The position numbers were made by a program, and so were the translations under genes. The notes under the pieces were generated by a model that saw only the letters and a program-made list of their open reading frames with translations, searched no databases and was not told the origin of the DNA. From the NCBI GenBank assembly GCA_910577435.1, contig CAJTLV010000003.1, positions 62,001-126,000 on the forward strand: DNA of 64,000 nt. Reading direction: 5' to 3'. This stretch comes from an uncultured Christensenella sp. (GTDB lineage: Bacteria; Bacillota; Clostridia; Christensenellales; Pumilibacteraceae). This document shows positions 1-9,309 of the stretch, one piece after another (the first letter of the stretch is position 1; each line of letters starts with the position of its first letter).

Positions 1-1969
1 GATTGTTCATAGCCATACCGCGAACGAGCGCGCAAAGCTGCTCATACAGCTGATCTCCGTCGCCGAGCCGTGCAAACACCTGCGCATAACGCGCCAACGC
101 CGATGCAGTCATATTCGATCGCGCCGTATACATTTTCTTGCGCGCGGTATTGGCAAACGCTTTATTCAGTTCCAAATTATCGCGGAGACGGTAATCGGGA
201 TAAACGGGATAAAACATAGCAAGCGACGGCGATTCGGGATTGTCCGTGCATTGGTCATCTATAAACTCGCTTACCGTGCCGTCGTTGTTTATCTTGTACG
301 GCGGCATTTTTTTCAGCATATCTTCCCACTTGATTATTTCCGCTTTATTCATAGCGGCGGCTTTACTGCCCTCTATGAGATTGCGAAGAAGATTTCGAGC
401 CACTGCGAAATCAACGGTCGCGTTGCGAGCTATGGCGTGTTCCTCGCCCGTTCCAGTCAGATTGCCGGGCGTAGTAAACGGCGAATACGAAGGAGACGAC
501 TCGTAATGAGTAAGATCGGTCAGTTTGAAGAATTCTTCGTAGAAAGTCGCCGCCTCTTTCATAAACGGCAATGCGCGCTTTTTGAGGAAGTTTTGATCGT
601 CTGTATACAGCGCATAATCGTAGAATAAATTGCCGAGCCATCCCGCAACGCCCGTAAAGTGGATCATCGACTCGTAAATGTCGCCCGGATAGCCGGTCGA
701 CGGCGACGTCGTGTACGGAACGAATATTCCCCGACATCCGTAAAGCCGCGTAGCGTTGTATTTGAGCGACGGCATAACCGATTCGTACAGTCCGAATACG
801 CTCTCGGCAAATTCGTTGAGATTGCCAGTCTGAGTCATATCGTACACCGCTTGAAGATCGCCTGCGGCGTTTATCTGTGCGTCGACAGCCTTATAGTCGC
901 CGCACCAAAGTCCGTAAGGTGCAAAAGGTCTGGCGTCTGGACGCGAACCCGTTATCATAAGGTATCTGCCGAACGCCCACAGTTTTTCGAGTATTGCGGC
1001 CGAAATCTCGCCGTTGCACACAGCTCCCGCAACGCTCTCGTCCACAAAATCGTCGCGACCGTCGGCGCCGAAATCCACTTCCGCCGATGCGAACAGTTTT
1101 TGATGCAACGCTTGATGTTCTTTGAGCAATTTATCGTAAGGCAGTTTTATATCGGCTATCGTAGCGCGGCATTCTTTCCACGCCTTTTCGCGTTGACTTT
1201 CGACAAACGGCTTGATGATAACTATTATCTTTTCGGCACCTGTGACGATCAGACTATCGCCCACGATCTCCTGTTTGCCGGAAAGGAAGTTGATTTTGGC
1301 AACTGCGCCGAAGTCCGCGCCTGTCGACGAACGCGCCGAATAGTACAGCCAATAGTTTTCCTTTTTGAGCGTAACGTTTTCGGGCGTAGCGCTTACGGCA
1401 ACAGGTGTTCGCGCGTTAAACTTGTCGTGCGGCTCGAACTTAAACTCGGCATTTATGCTCTTCTGCCCTGCGCGCGTGATTTCGTATACGATAATATCTC
1501 GGGCGCGCGAAACAAAGCAATTGCGCTCGAAACGAGTCGTTCCGTCCTTGAACGAAACCGACGCTTCCGCACTTTCCATATCCAGATCGCGCTCGTAATC
1601 CTTTGCGGCGCGGTCGAGATTCATTTTTATCCTGAAATCGCAAAGAGGCAACGGATATGACGGTTGTGGACGGAAACCCTTACGAATAAGTTCGGTAGAC
1701 AATATCTTTTCCGCGCCCAGAAAATCTCCGTCGTCGATTTTTTTGCGCACGTCTTTTACCTTGTCGGAAACGTCCTGCAAGACGGAATCCTTGCCCTGCC
1801 ACCACAGATCTCCGTGTGTGATCATTACGCAGTCATCGCTCGCGCCGCCGTAAACGGACGCTCCGATAACACCGTTACCGAGCGGCAATCCTTCTCTCCA
1901 TTGACTGCCCCACCAATTGGACGGCGCAGAAAATTTCAATACATTCTTGGGTTTTCGCGTAACTGCCAT
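1..1969 (-). CDS. GH95-like glycoside hydrolase (partial, C-terminus beyond left edge)
   Basis: Resembles glycoside hydrolase family 95, whose known members are mostly alpha-L-fucosidases. About 656 residues lie in the window and the reading frame is still open at base 1, so truncation is only by the window edge. Seen: LPLGNGVIGASVYGG (residues 28-42), a GDLWWQG strand, GRYLMITGSRP, then barrel segments GVAGWLGNLFYDYALYTDD, SSPSYSPFTTPG and NATVDFAVARNLL, all GH95 landmarks in the right order. No signal peptide is visible, so a cytoplasmic role on imported oligosaccharides is likely. The ATG at 1969 is preceded by GTAGGAGTGTT, a good ribosome site. Odd: GH95 fucosidases usually read SPE where this has SPF (F498), so substrate or mechanism may differ. 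Family call fairly sure; substrate unknown. Confidence 0.75.
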   Translation of the reverse strand, partial: MAVTRKPKNVLKFSAPSNWWGSQWREGLPLGNGVIGASVYGGASDDCVMITHGDLWWQGKDSVLQDVSDKVKDVRKKIDDGDFLGAEKILSTELIRKGFRPQPSYPLPLCDFRIKMNLDRAAKDYERDLDMESAEASVSFKDGTTRFERNCFVSRARDIIVYEITRAGQKSINAEFKFEPHDKFNARTPVAVSATPENVTLKKENYWLYYSARSSTGADFGAVAKINFLSGKQEIVGDSLIVTGAEKIIVIIKPFVESQREKAWKECRATIADIKLPYDKLLKEHQALHQKLFASAEVDFGADGRDDFVDESVAGAVCNGEISAAILEKLWAFGRYLMITGSRPDARPFAPYGLWCGDYKAVDAQINAAGDLQAVYDMTQTGNLNEFAESVFGLYESVMPSLKYNATRLYGCRGIFVPYTTSPSTGYPGDIYESMIHFTGVAGWLGNLFYDYALYTDDQNFLKKRALPFMKEAATFYEEFFKLTDLTHYESSPSYSPFTTPGNLTGTGEEHAIARNATVDFAVARNLLRNLIEGSKAAAMNKAEIIKWEDMLKKMPPYKINNDGTVSEFIDDQCTDNPESPSLAMFYPVYPDYRLRDNLELNKAFANTARKKMYTARSNMTASALARYAQVFARLGDGDQLYEQLCALVRGMAMNN

Positions 1970-2009
1970 AACACTCCTACCTCTTTATCCTGTTCAGTTC
2001 AATGACCAA

Positions 2010-2039
2010 ATTATACCACAGAAGCCTTCGGCTTGTCCA
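2010..2039 (-). promoter_or_regulatory. Predicted sigma-A promoter of the GH95-like gene
   Basis: On the minus strand TGGACA (2034-2039) is followed after 18 bp by a perfect TATAAT (2010-2015), about 40 bases before the ATG at 1969. The rest of the 299-base gap 1970-2268 holds only the terminator-like hairpin near 2203 and a short direct repeat GCCATTCTA around 2110-2130; no gene is seen there. Confidence 0.65.
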
Positions 2040-2202
2040 CTATTCGGCATAATTTTTATGCAACAAATATCAAATTATTCGATATTTTTAACGAAATCGG
2101 CGGTAAAATGCCATTCTAAGCCATTCTACGGCGTCGACAAGCATTTAACCGACTTGAAACATCCGCCGCAGTAGGACGCGGCGTCGGCCTGAATATAACG
2201 CA

Positions 2203-2230
2203 GAAGAGGTCACACTTCTGCGACCTCTTC
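2203..2230 (-). terminator. Hairpin downstream of the M28-like gene
   Basis: GAAGAGGTC (2203-2211) and GACCTCTTC (2222-2230) form a perfect 9-bp stem with a 10-base loop, about 40 bases past the stop of the M28-like gene. There is no clear run of T after the stem, so it may be a weak terminator or an mRNA-end structure. Confidence 0.45.
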
Positions 2231-2268
2231 CGAATTCTATGTTATTCTTTTTGACGTAATCGGAACTA

Positions 2269-5109
2269 TCAAAGCGAGAACGTACTCTTTACGACGATAC
2301 CGCCGCGCAGGTCGTTTTCTATATCGGAACCGTAATAATGTTGCAGTACGTTATACCAATCGTCGAGGTTGGCAAGCGGTCTGTCGGTATCCGCAGTCGA
2401 CACCTCGCGCACTTCCCTATACTCGACGGTAGACGGACTGCCGCCCTCAATCTCCATAGTGAAATCGCCGAAACCGTACGGCAGACGCAAAACGATACTG
2501 CTTTGATTTTCGAAATCATACTCGTATTCGGTATCGTGTGCGTCGGTAATTTTAACTTTCGTTATCGAGCGCGCAGACGGGATCGTGAGCGTCACCGTCG
2601 AACGCGGACCGTCGAATGTCGTGACCGTGTAAGTGCCGCCGTCGCGAACGATCTTCGGCTCGCTATATACTATATCGGTCGACGGCGTCGTTATCGTCTT
2701 GACATAACGTGTGCCGTCCCATTCGAGATCGCTCACTGCGTGCCGTATATATTTATACGCGATAAGATCGTCTACGACCAGTTTCTGCGTGATCGTGTTA
2801 CCGCTCTTTTCCCACTCGTACACTATCGCATCGTTGTATACCGAATCGGAATATGCGTGCGGAGCTGTAATGCTCTTACCGAACGTCGCCCCGAATGCGC
2901 CGGAAAGCAACGCAACGATACAGCCGATCACAGCTATAGTGCTTACGCCGAAATAATTTTTATAGTTGACGGCTACCTTTTCTTTGTCGATACGTTTCAC
3001 CGTGCGCTCGGTGAACTTGCCCTTTTTGGCGCGGTCTTCCACACGCTCCGTAACGACGCGCTCGACGCGTTGCGTGCGCATAGGCAACTTTTTCGCGACC
3101 TTATCGAAAATCGGTGCGGTGCGGTCGAGGTAAGGCACGGCGCAACCGAGCATTGCCGTAAACAGCATCATCAGCACGGGAAGCATATATACTGGAAGTA
3201 CTGCCGACAGCGTCGTGAGCGTAGTCATCACAACGGGCATACACAGCGCTACGGGCAGAACGTACGGGAAAAATCTGTCGAAACCAAGCCCGAATTTTGA
3301 TTTGAGCTTGCCGTTGAGACATGCCGTTACGAGAAGGACTACGAGCATAGTCAAACCGAGCCAGCAAGTGATATATGAATATGCGGGCGTAGCGAAGCAC
3401 ATCACCGCCCCCGCAATGCCGACGAGCGCCGCGTTTCCGCGCGCAATATCGGACGATGTGACTTTGAATATCTTTTTGTAAAGCGTGGTAAATCCGAACG
3501 CGGCGGCAAGCGTCAACAGCATAGCCGCGATGAGAATGCCCGCATTGAAATAGCGAACCTGAGTGATCGCGTGGATGGGCAGCACGCCGAATCCGACAAG
3601 CATAAGCGTGAGCAGGAAGTATGCCGCGAAAAGCGCCGCAAGCACGCTTGCGGATACAGCCAACGTCACTCCGAGAGCCGCAAACAGCTTTTTGACGGAG
3701 AAAGTCTTTTTAACGGCAATAACGGCAACCGCCGCGCCGAACAGCGCTATGATTATCGCGCCGATGACATACGATGCAACGTTATTGTAAGCGACGGTAC
3801 CCGCATCGAAATACGAAAACGCCGCGAGATTCTCGTCCGCCGCACCGAACGTTTTATCGGTACCGCCGAACTTGTCGATATACGCTTTGAGGAATGCAGA
3901 CTGCTGCTTGACTATCGACGGAGAAAGCTCGTCGTAACCCGCAGCGGATGACTGCGCATAATCGACGCCGCCGAGAACAGCGACTTCCAATACCGGAATA
4001 TCGCCGAACGCACTGACAGCGCCTATCGTTTTGAACTCTTCGGGAATGGCGCTACCGACGGCAGACGCATTAAGCGTCGTACCTGAAATACGGGAATAAG
4101 CGTTGAGATAATCGAGTCCCGCGCCCGACGCGTCTACAAGCGCGAGAGTTCCCGCATTGCCGTAAGCATCCAGCGTGAGTCCTACTACGGTGCGTGACAC
4201 AACATCGTCAAGTCCCTTGAACGCGTCGAAGAACGAATATGCGCCGTAAGAATATCCGTTCGACTCTGTAAATACGACTATAAGGTCGTTATCGAAGTCT
4301 GCGGAAGATTTAACATAGTCTTTGAGCAGTTCTATAAGATTGGCTATAAACGCCGCATTGCCTGCTCCGCGACTGTCGGTACGCGAATCGTATGCGACCG
4401 CAATAACGACCGCGCCGCTCTCTTCTCCCGCCCGCGTTTTGCTCGACGGAACAGCCGCTACAATATTCGTAACGTCTCCGACTACGGCGGGCGCGTTCAT
4501 CTCGGTAAGGAGACTGCCCGTCGGGCGCGAGGTCATAAGCGTGACCGTCGGCGCAGGGGTATTGCCCGCACTCGCCCAATCGGTCACGGTGGTTATCTTA
4601 TTGTCTTCGGACTTGTCGTCCGTATCTTCGTCGCCTTCTTTCTGCTCGTCGACACGGTTAAATCCGCCGCTCACGAGCGCGTCGACTATATAACTGCGGG
4701 TACTCTCCAAACCTGTCGACGCCATAACGGTGCGCGACGAGTCGGCAAGGCTAGCGATATGCGAATTGACCGTCTCGTAATAGTCGGCGCTCATCTTCGC
4801 GGGACTGTAACCGTATGCGCCGTCTATGATCGAGAACACCATCATAATCAGCGCAAAAAGCGCAAGCACCGGATAATATACGAGTTTGAACACTTTGCTC
4901 ATACCCTTTTTCGGCGCTTGCTTTTTCTCTTTGACGGGCTCGGCTTTATCCGCGTCCGCATTCTTTTGTTGCGTTTCCGAAGCCGCTTTATCTTCCGCCG
5001 GCGTTTGCGTCGGCGCTTCGTTTTCCGCTACCGCAGTTTCGGGTTCGGCAGGCGCTTCCGTTTCGAGCGCGGAGACTTCCGCACCGTTTTTGATTTCTTC
5101 GTTTTCCAT
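2269..5109 (-). CDS. Multi-pass membrane protein with a degenerate M28 peptidase-like domain
   Basis: 946 residues. Order: an acidic, Ala/Glu-rich cytoplasmic tail (1-70), a transmembrane helix (about 74-97), an extracytoplasmic domain with the fold pattern of M28 aminopeptidases (about 100-450), then roughly eight further membrane helices (about 450-770) and a C-terminal beta-rich domain. The layout recalls multi-pass M28 proteins such as eukaryotic ERMP1. The metal-ligand motifs are lost: where active enzymes have HxD, GAxDD and EE, this reads AYDS (239-242), RGAGNA (247-252) and TES (281-283). So it is probably a binding or scaffold protein rather than a peptidase. The start ATG follows TGGAGCGGTA. 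It stands alone, divergent from a WYL regulator that could control it. M28 link moderate; true function unknown. Confidence 0.65.
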   Translation of the reverse strand: MENEEIKNGAEVSALETEAPAEPETAVAENEAPTQTPAEDKAASETQQKNADADKAEPVKEKKQAPKKGMSKVFKLVYYPVLALFALIMMVFSIIDGAYGYSPAKMSADYYETVNSHIASLADSSRTVMASTGLESTRSYIVDALVSGGFNRVDEQKEGDEDTDDKSEDNKITTVTDWASAGNTPAPTVTLMTSRPTGSLLTEMNAPAVVGDVTNIVAAVPSSKTRAGEESGAVVIAVAYDSRTDSRGAGNAAFIANLIELLKDYVKSSADFDNDLIVVFTESNGYSYGAYSFFDAFKGLDDVVSRTVVGLTLDAYGNAGTLALVDASGAGLDYLNAYSRISGTTLNASAVGSAIPEEFKTIGAVSAFGDIPVLEVAVLGGVDYAQSSAAGYDELSPSIVKQQSAFLKAYIDKFGGTDKTFGAADENLAAFSYFDAGTVAYNNVASYVIGAIIIALFGAAVAVIAVKKTFSVKKLFAALGVTLAVSASVLAALFAAYFLLTLMLVGFGVLPIHAITQVRYFNAGILIAAMLLTLAAAFGFTTLYKKIFKVTSSDIARGNAALVGIAGAVMCFATPAYSYITCWLGLTMLVVLLVTACLNGKLKSKFGLGFDRFFPYVLPVALCMPVVMTTLTTLSAVLPVYMLPVLMMLFTAMLGCAVPYLDRTAPIFDKVAKKLPMRTQRVERVVTERVEDRAKKGKFTERTVKRIDKEKVAVNYKNYFGVSTIAVIGCIVALLSGAFGATFGKSITAPHAYSDSVYNDAIVYEWEKSGNTITQKLVVDDLIAYKYIRHAVSDLEWDGTRYVKTITTPSTDIVYSEPKIVRDGGTYTVTTFDGPRSTVTLTIPSARSITKVKITDAHDTEYEYDFENQSSIVLRLPYGFGDFTMEIEGGSPSTVEYREVREVSTADTDRPLANLDDWYNVLQHYYGSDIENDLRGGIVVKSTFSL

Positions 5110-5153
5110 TACCGCTCCATTAATGCTCTTTTATCTATTATCGGTATATCGGT

Positions 5154-5182
5154 ATTTTAACATACTTCACCGATTATTACAA
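5154..5182 (-). promoter_or_regulatory. Predicted promoter of the M28-like gene
   Basis: Minus strand TTGTAA (5177-5182), 17-bp spacer, TAAAAT (5154-5159). It sits in the 176-base divergent region shared with the WYL regulator promoter, which leaves room for a common operator. Confidence 0.55.
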
Positions 5183-5214
5183 TTAAATTGAGCGCCTTTT
5201 TCAAAATTTTTGTC

Positions 5215-5243
5215 TTGACATCGCCCGTCTCGACGATTATAAT
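5215..5243 (+). promoter_or_regulatory. Predicted sigma-A promoter of the WYL regulator
   Basis: TTGACA (5215-5220), 17-bp spacer, TATAAT (5238-5243): both hexamers are perfect. The ATG at 5286 lies about 35 bases after the expected transcription start. Confidence 0.75.
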
Positions 5244-5285
5244 TATATTATCCGACAAACAAACAAGACGGAAAGAAACGTAAAT

Positions 5286-6209
5286 ATGCAACAGTCTACG
5301 ATTTTTTCGATACTTATGATACTCGTAAGCAGGCGCAAGGTGTCGCGCGACTTTTTGGCGGAACGCTTTTCGATAAGCAAGCGCACCGTTTCGCGCTATC
5401 TCCGCATACTCGAAGACGCAGGCGTTCCGCTCGTGTCGGAGTGCGGCGTAGGCGGCGGCGTATCGCTCGCCGACGATTTCGTACTCGATAAATCGTTCTT
5501 GACCGAAGCCGAAACCATACGAATAAAAGATGCGCTCGAGAAGACACGCGACGAATACGGCGACAATGTAAACATCGCGCTCATAGAGAAGATGAACAGC
5601 GTGAACAAGTCGCGCGAGCAGGACAACTACATAATCAAACAGTCCGATCTGTTTATCGACGGCGAAAACGGTCAGGCGGAAACGCTTCGTCCGCGCATCA
5701 AAAAAATATCCGAAGCTATGGAAAAATCGCGCGCTCTCGACATAAATTACACCGACGCGCACGGGTTCGCTTCCTACCGCACAATAGACCCTTATACTCT
5801 CGTGTTCAAAGCGGGCGCGTGGTACGTGTACGCGTTGTGCAGACTGCGCGGAGATTTCAGGCTGTTCAAGCTGTCGAGAATAAGCGAAATGCGAATGACC
5901 AGCAAGAGCTTCGTAAGACACGAAAGCAAGCTGATAGAAAAACTCGAACTCGAATACTATAACGAAGTATATATCGATCTCGAATTCGAATTCTACCCCA
6001 CCGTCCGCGAGAGCGTGATCGACTGGTTGGGCATACATTCCGTTACCGAGCGCGGCACAAAGCTAATCGCCCGCGCCGAAATCCCGCTCACCGACGAACT
6101 CGTCAAGCGTCTGCTGTCGTTCGGCTCGTCGATAAAAGTGCTGACGCCCGAAATCGCCGAACGCATACGCGACGAGGCGCTGAGAATGGCGGATGCATAT
6201 GATCGGTGA
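5286..6209 (+). CDS. WYL-domain transcriptional regulator (HTH_11 plus WYL)
   Basis: 307 residues. The N-terminus is a winged helix-turn-helix (about 1-60, with SISKRTVSRYLRIL at 29-42), followed by a linker and a WYL ligand-sensing domain (about 143-210, core WYVYALCRL at 179-187), then a C-terminal WCX-like extension. Such proteins (YafY/PafBC group) are cytosolic DNA-binding regulators whose WYL domain is thought to bind nucleic acid or another negatively charged ligand. It is divergent from the M28-like membrane protein, so that gene and itself are the first candidate targets. The ribosome site before the ATG is weak (GGAAAGAAACGTAAAT). Family call is secure, ligand and targets unknown. 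Confidence 0.88.
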   Translation: MQQSTIFSILMILVSRRKVSRDFLAERFSISKRTVSRYLRILEDAGVPLVSECGVGGGVSLADDFVLDKSFLTEAETIRIKDALEKTRDEYGDNVNIALIEKMNSVNKSREQDNYIIKQSDLFIDGENGQAETLRPRIKKISEAMEKSRALDINYTDAHGFASYRTIDPYTLVFKAGAWYVYALCRLRGDFRLFKLSRISEMRMTSKSFVRHESKLIEKLELEYYNEVYIDLEFEFYPTVRESVIDWLGIHSVTERGTKLIARAEIPLTDELVKRLLSFGSSIKVLTPEIAERIRDEALRMADAYDR

Positions 6210-6272
6210 CTTTCCGACCGAATTTATTCGCTACCGCGAATTATTCCGCACGTTCCGTCGCATACTATCGGT

Positions 6273-6539
6273 ATGGACGACAGATTGGAAAACGAACACG
6301 ATTTCAAGGACACTATACGCGCGGCGGCGGACGTTGACGAGGATGTTCACGAGCGCCACAGACGCGAGCGGCTCGACAGCGAGATAGCATACGAAATGCT
6401 CGCAGTAAGCTCGTCGATGGGTATGTTCGGTATGGAAGAAACAGCCGCGAATCTTATGCAACTGGAACTTGCGCGCGAAATGCTCTACCGCGAGCAACAA
6501 ATCGACGGCACAATACAAGACGAAAATAACCGTCTATAA
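6273..6539 (+). CDS. Small acidic helical protein of unknown function
   Basis: 88 residues, not recognised. The sequence is charged and alpha-helical in character (rich in Glu, Asp, Arg, Ala, Met) with no signal peptide or membrane segment. Codon use (GCG, GAC, CTC, ATA) matches neighbouring genes, which argues that it is real. It lies 63 bases after the WYL regulator on the same strand and ends at the base next to the stop of the convergent GH31 gene. No clear ribosome site precedes the ATG at 6273, so the start is uncertain. It may be a partner of the WYL regulator, purely by position. Confidence 0.55.
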   Translation: MDDRLENEHDFKDTIRAAADVDEDVHERHRRERLDSEIAYEMLAVSSSMGMFGMEETAANLMQLELAREMLYREQQIDGTIQDENNRL

Positions 6540-8753
6540 TTATAACACTTTAATTCTACGTTCGTAATCGAACGGTACCGAAATACGCTTATCGTCGCAC
6601 ACGACGGTGAGCGTTTTATAATCGCTGTCATAGCCGCGCACGACCGTACTCAAACGGAAAATCTTTCCGTCAAAGCTCATACTATAAACGTTTCTGCCGC
6701 CCGCAACCGACTTTCCGTCGTCTTCATAGCTAATGCACCGCCCCGCTTTGCCGCCCAAAAACACAATAAGCTCGCTCGGTTTTTCGCTGAGGTTGCGAAG
6801 CCCCGAATACATAGGTATAACCGCGTCGGCGCGGTAATACAGCCCCGAACATTCGAGCTGCATCGGTACGGCGGCGTAGCCTTTGCTCCGCGTCTTTACG
6901 TCGGCGTTTATACCTTTCCACCCTATCCACTCGCCGCGCGGAAAATAAACCGCGCGACATTCGCACCCCTGATCGGTGATCGGCGCGAGCGTAAGATACT
7001 CGCCTATCATTATCTGATCGCTTATTCTGCGGCACGCTTCGTCGTCTGGATACGAGTAAAACATCGGGCGTATTATCGGCTCGCCGCATTCGTGAGCGCT
7101 ATGCGCCAGATCGTACAGGTACGGCGCGAGATCGTATCTCAGCCGCAAAAACTTTCCGTATATTTCGGTCGTTTCGCCGTCGAAAGCGAACGGCTCTTGC
7201 GAGCGCGTGTGCATCGAAGAGTGGTTGCGCAAAAGCGGAGAGAATATGTTAGCCTCTATCCATCTTATCAAAAGTTCTTTGGTACAATCGCCGCCGAATC
7301 CGCCTATATCGACACCGTCTATGGGAAACCCGCACACACCCATTGTGGCGATTTGCGGAAGAGACGCTTTCAGGTGCGCCCAAAGCGACTGATTGTCTCC
7401 GTTCCATACGGTAGTAAACGGCGCCGACGTGCCGAAGCACGCGCGCGTTATCACATACGGGCGTTTCCCTTCGAGTTCGAACGCCGCCGCCGTTGCACGC
7501 GCCATATACTCGCCGTAGAGGTTGTGCCATCTGTCGTGACAGTACTCGCCGCACATAACGTCGTCTGGCAACGGACCGTTGAACGACGCGGGTTCGTTCA
7601 TATCGCACCAAATTCCGCCGATTTTATAATCGCGCATAAAGTTTGCGGTAGTCTCCGTGACGTATCGCGCAACCTCGCGGTCGAAGTAATCGGGATACAC
7701 CGAATCACCCGGCCAGACTGCATTATGATACACTTCGCCGTTGCGCACGGCAAGCCCGTTCATATTCGAAAGATCGCGGTACACCGCATAACCGTCATCC
7801 GATTTAACGCCCGGATCGATAATAGCGACCAACTCAACGCCGCGCTTTTCGAGCTTTTCGGAAAGCATACGGAGATCGGGAAACCGTGTTTTATCTACCG
7901 TATAAACGCGATAGCCGTCCATATAGTCTATATCGAGATGAATATAATCGAGCGGCAGACCGTTTTCGGCATATCCGTCCGCTATTTTTTCAACTTCGTC
8001 TTGCGAGCCGTAACTCCAACGCGACTGCTGATTTCCAAGCATTTTCAGCCGCACGAGCGCGGGACGCCCGACCAGCCGTGTATATTCGCGCACAACGTCG
8101 CGCGGGGTTTCGCCCAAGATGATGTAATAGTCGAGCCGACCGCATTCCGACCCTATGAACATCAAATCCGCCTTATACGCACCGATATTGAAAGTACACT
8201 TGTGCGTATCGGGATAGAAAATGCCGTAAAACCCACCCTTGCCGGAGACAAGCACGAAATTAATCGACTTATACAGGCTTTTGTAATTCTCGTTGTGTTG
8301 CGACGGATCGTCCGTATTCCACTGAACGTATTCATACCCGCGTCGATCTACGCCCGCCGCCTTATCGCCCAATCCGTACACGCAATCGACGTCCGCAAGC
8401 TTTATATTTATCTGCGTGCGGTATTCGCACCGAACGTTTTCCTTTTTATGCCCTTCGAGCGAAGCGAGCGAAAAATCCTTTTCTTCGGCATATACCGTCG
8501 CATCTCCGTCGTATTCCTCGACCACCGTTTTTCCGTCGGCACGGCAAACGCGCAGTCTTCCGTCCGGCGTTGCGCCGACGGTGTAAGCTCCGACCTTGAT
8601 CGCGTCCGATGAATAATCCAACCGTTCCGGATCGAAAAACAACTTCACAAGCTCGTCACCTGCGCCTGTCTCGAATACCCGAACGATATTTCCGTCGACG
8701 CTTATGTTTTTGCCGCAAAGCACGGCGGTCGTTTTGTAGCAGACGTCTCGCAT
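6540..8753 (-). CDS. GH31 alpha-glucosidase-type glycosidase
   Basis: 737 residues. A retaining GH31 enzyme that cleaves alpha-glucosidic (or related alpha-xylosidic) bonds. Seen: the substrate-pocket motif HLDIDYMDGY (272-281), the nucleophile motif WCDMNEP (382-388, Asp384), and the acid/base segment VWNGDNQS (Asp453). An N-terminal beta-sandwich precedes the barrel and a C-terminal beta domain follows, as usual. No signal peptide: cytoplasmic. A TTG 36 bases upstream extends the frame, but it overlaps the -10 box of a strong promoter; the ATG at 8753 has CGGAGGAAGCGGA in front and is the better start. Transcribed alone. Preferred substrate cannot be told from sequence. Confidence 0.92.
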   Translation of the reverse strand: MRDVCYKTTAVLCGKNISVDGNIVRVFETGAGDELVKLFFDPERLDYSSDAIKVGAYTVGATPDGRLRVCRADGKTVVEEYDGDATVYAEEKDFSLASLEGHKKENVRCEYRTQINIKLADVDCVYGLGDKAAGVDRRGYEYVQWNTDDPSQHNENYKSLYKSINFVLVSGKGGFYGIFYPDTHKCTFNIGAYKADLMFIGSECGRLDYYIILGETPRDVVREYTRLVGRPALVRLKMLGNQQSRWSYGSQDEVEKIADGYAENGLPLDYIHLDIDYMDGYRVYTVDKTRFPDLRMLSEKLEKRGVELVAIIDPGVKSDDGYAVYRDLSNMNGLAVRNGEVYHNAVWPGDSVYPDYFDREVARYVTETTANFMRDYKIGGIWCDMNEPASFNGPLPDDVMCGEYCHDRWHNLYGEYMARATAAAFELEGKRPYVITRACFGTSAPFTTVWNGDNQSLWAHLKASLPQIATMGVCGFPIDGVDIGGFGGDCTKELLIRWIEANIFSPLLRNHSSMHTRSQEPFAFDGETTEIYGKFLRLRYDLAPYLYDLAHSAHECGEPIIRPMFYSYPDDEACRRISDQIMIGEYLTLAPITDQGCECRAVYFPRGEWIGWKGINADVKTRSKGYAAVPMQLECSGLYYRADAVIPMYSGLRNLSEKPSELIVFLGGKAGRCISYEDDGKSVAGGRNVYSMSFDGKIFRLSTVVRGYDSDYKTLTVVCDDKRISVPFDYERRIKVL

Positions 8754-8780
8754 TCCGCTTCCTCCGAAGTCTTTTACAGA

Positions 8781-8809
8781 ATTATACAATACCGAACTTC
8801 GAAAATCAA
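8781..8809 (-). promoter_or_regulatory. Predicted sigma-A promoter of the GH31 gene
   Basis: Minus strand TTGATT (8804-8809), 17-bp spacer, TATAAT (8781-8786). Transcription would start near 8774, about 20 bases before the ATG at 8753, which supports that start over the upstream TTG. Confidence 0.75.
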
Positions 8810-8832
8810 CGTTTTGACTGCACCAAACGATT

Positions 8833-9300
8833 TTATTTGCCGAGATTTTTTATTAGGTCTATCATTTCGATCGCGCCTGCCGCGCAGTCGTAACCTTTAT
8901 TTCCCGCTTTTGTTCCCGCACGCTCGATCGCTTGCTCGATATTGTCGGTTGTGAGTACGCCGAACATTACGGGCACGCCTGCCGAAAGAGATACCTGCGC
9001 AATGCCTTTCGAAACCTCGTTGCAAACATAATCGTAATGGCTCGTACTGCCGCGAATGACCGCGCCGAGACAAATTACGGCGTCGTAGCGCCCGCTGTCC
9101 GCCATCTTTTTTGCGATTAGCGGGATCTCGAACGCGCCCGGCACCCACGCAACCGAAATGTCGTCGCCCGACACGCCGTGCCGCAACAGACAATCCTCCG
9201 CGCCCGACAATAACTTCGAAGTTATGAATTCGTTGAATCGCGACGCGACAATGCCGATCTTTATTTTATCGGCCGTAAGTTTACCTTCTATTTTTTTCAT
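8833..9300 (-). CDS. ribH: 6,7-dimethyl-8-ribityllumazine synthase
   Basis: 155 residues, normal length. Condenses 5-amino-6-ribitylamino-uracil with 3,4-dihydroxy-2-butanone 4-phosphate in the penultimate step of riboflavin synthesis; the family forms 60-mer or pentamer shells in the cytosol. Seen: SRFNEFITSKLLSGA (20-34), VPGAFEIPL (53-61), RGSTSHYDYV with the catalytic His88, and FGVLTTDNIEQA near the C-terminus. Last gene of the ribD-ribE-ribBA-ribH operon, 9 bases after ribBA, with an AGGAGG ribosome site. Controlled by the upstream FMN riboswitch. Confidence 0.97.
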   Translation of the reverse strand: MKKIEGKLTADKIKIGIVASRFNEFITSKLLSGAEDCLLRHGVSGDDISVAWVPGAFEIPLIAKKMADSGRYDAVICLGAVIRGSTSHYDYVCNEVSKGIAQVSLSAGVPVMFGVLTTDNIEQAIERAGTKAGNKGYDCAAGAIEMIDLIKNLGK

Positions 9301-9309
9301 TTCGACCTC

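Noticed and set aside
1917..2174. 85-residue frame on the plus strand between GH95 and the M28-like gene
   Set aside because: It overlaps the GH95 start and the promoter, has no ribosome site and no recognisable content.
6193..6387. 64-residue frame overlapping the small gene at 6273
   Set aside because: Different frame, Arg/Thr-rich shadow; the 6273 frame has the normal codon use.
8754..8789. Upstream TTG start extending the GH31 protein
   Set aside because: The TTG touches the -10 box of a strong promoter and has no ribosome site; the ATG at 8753 has CGGAGG in front.
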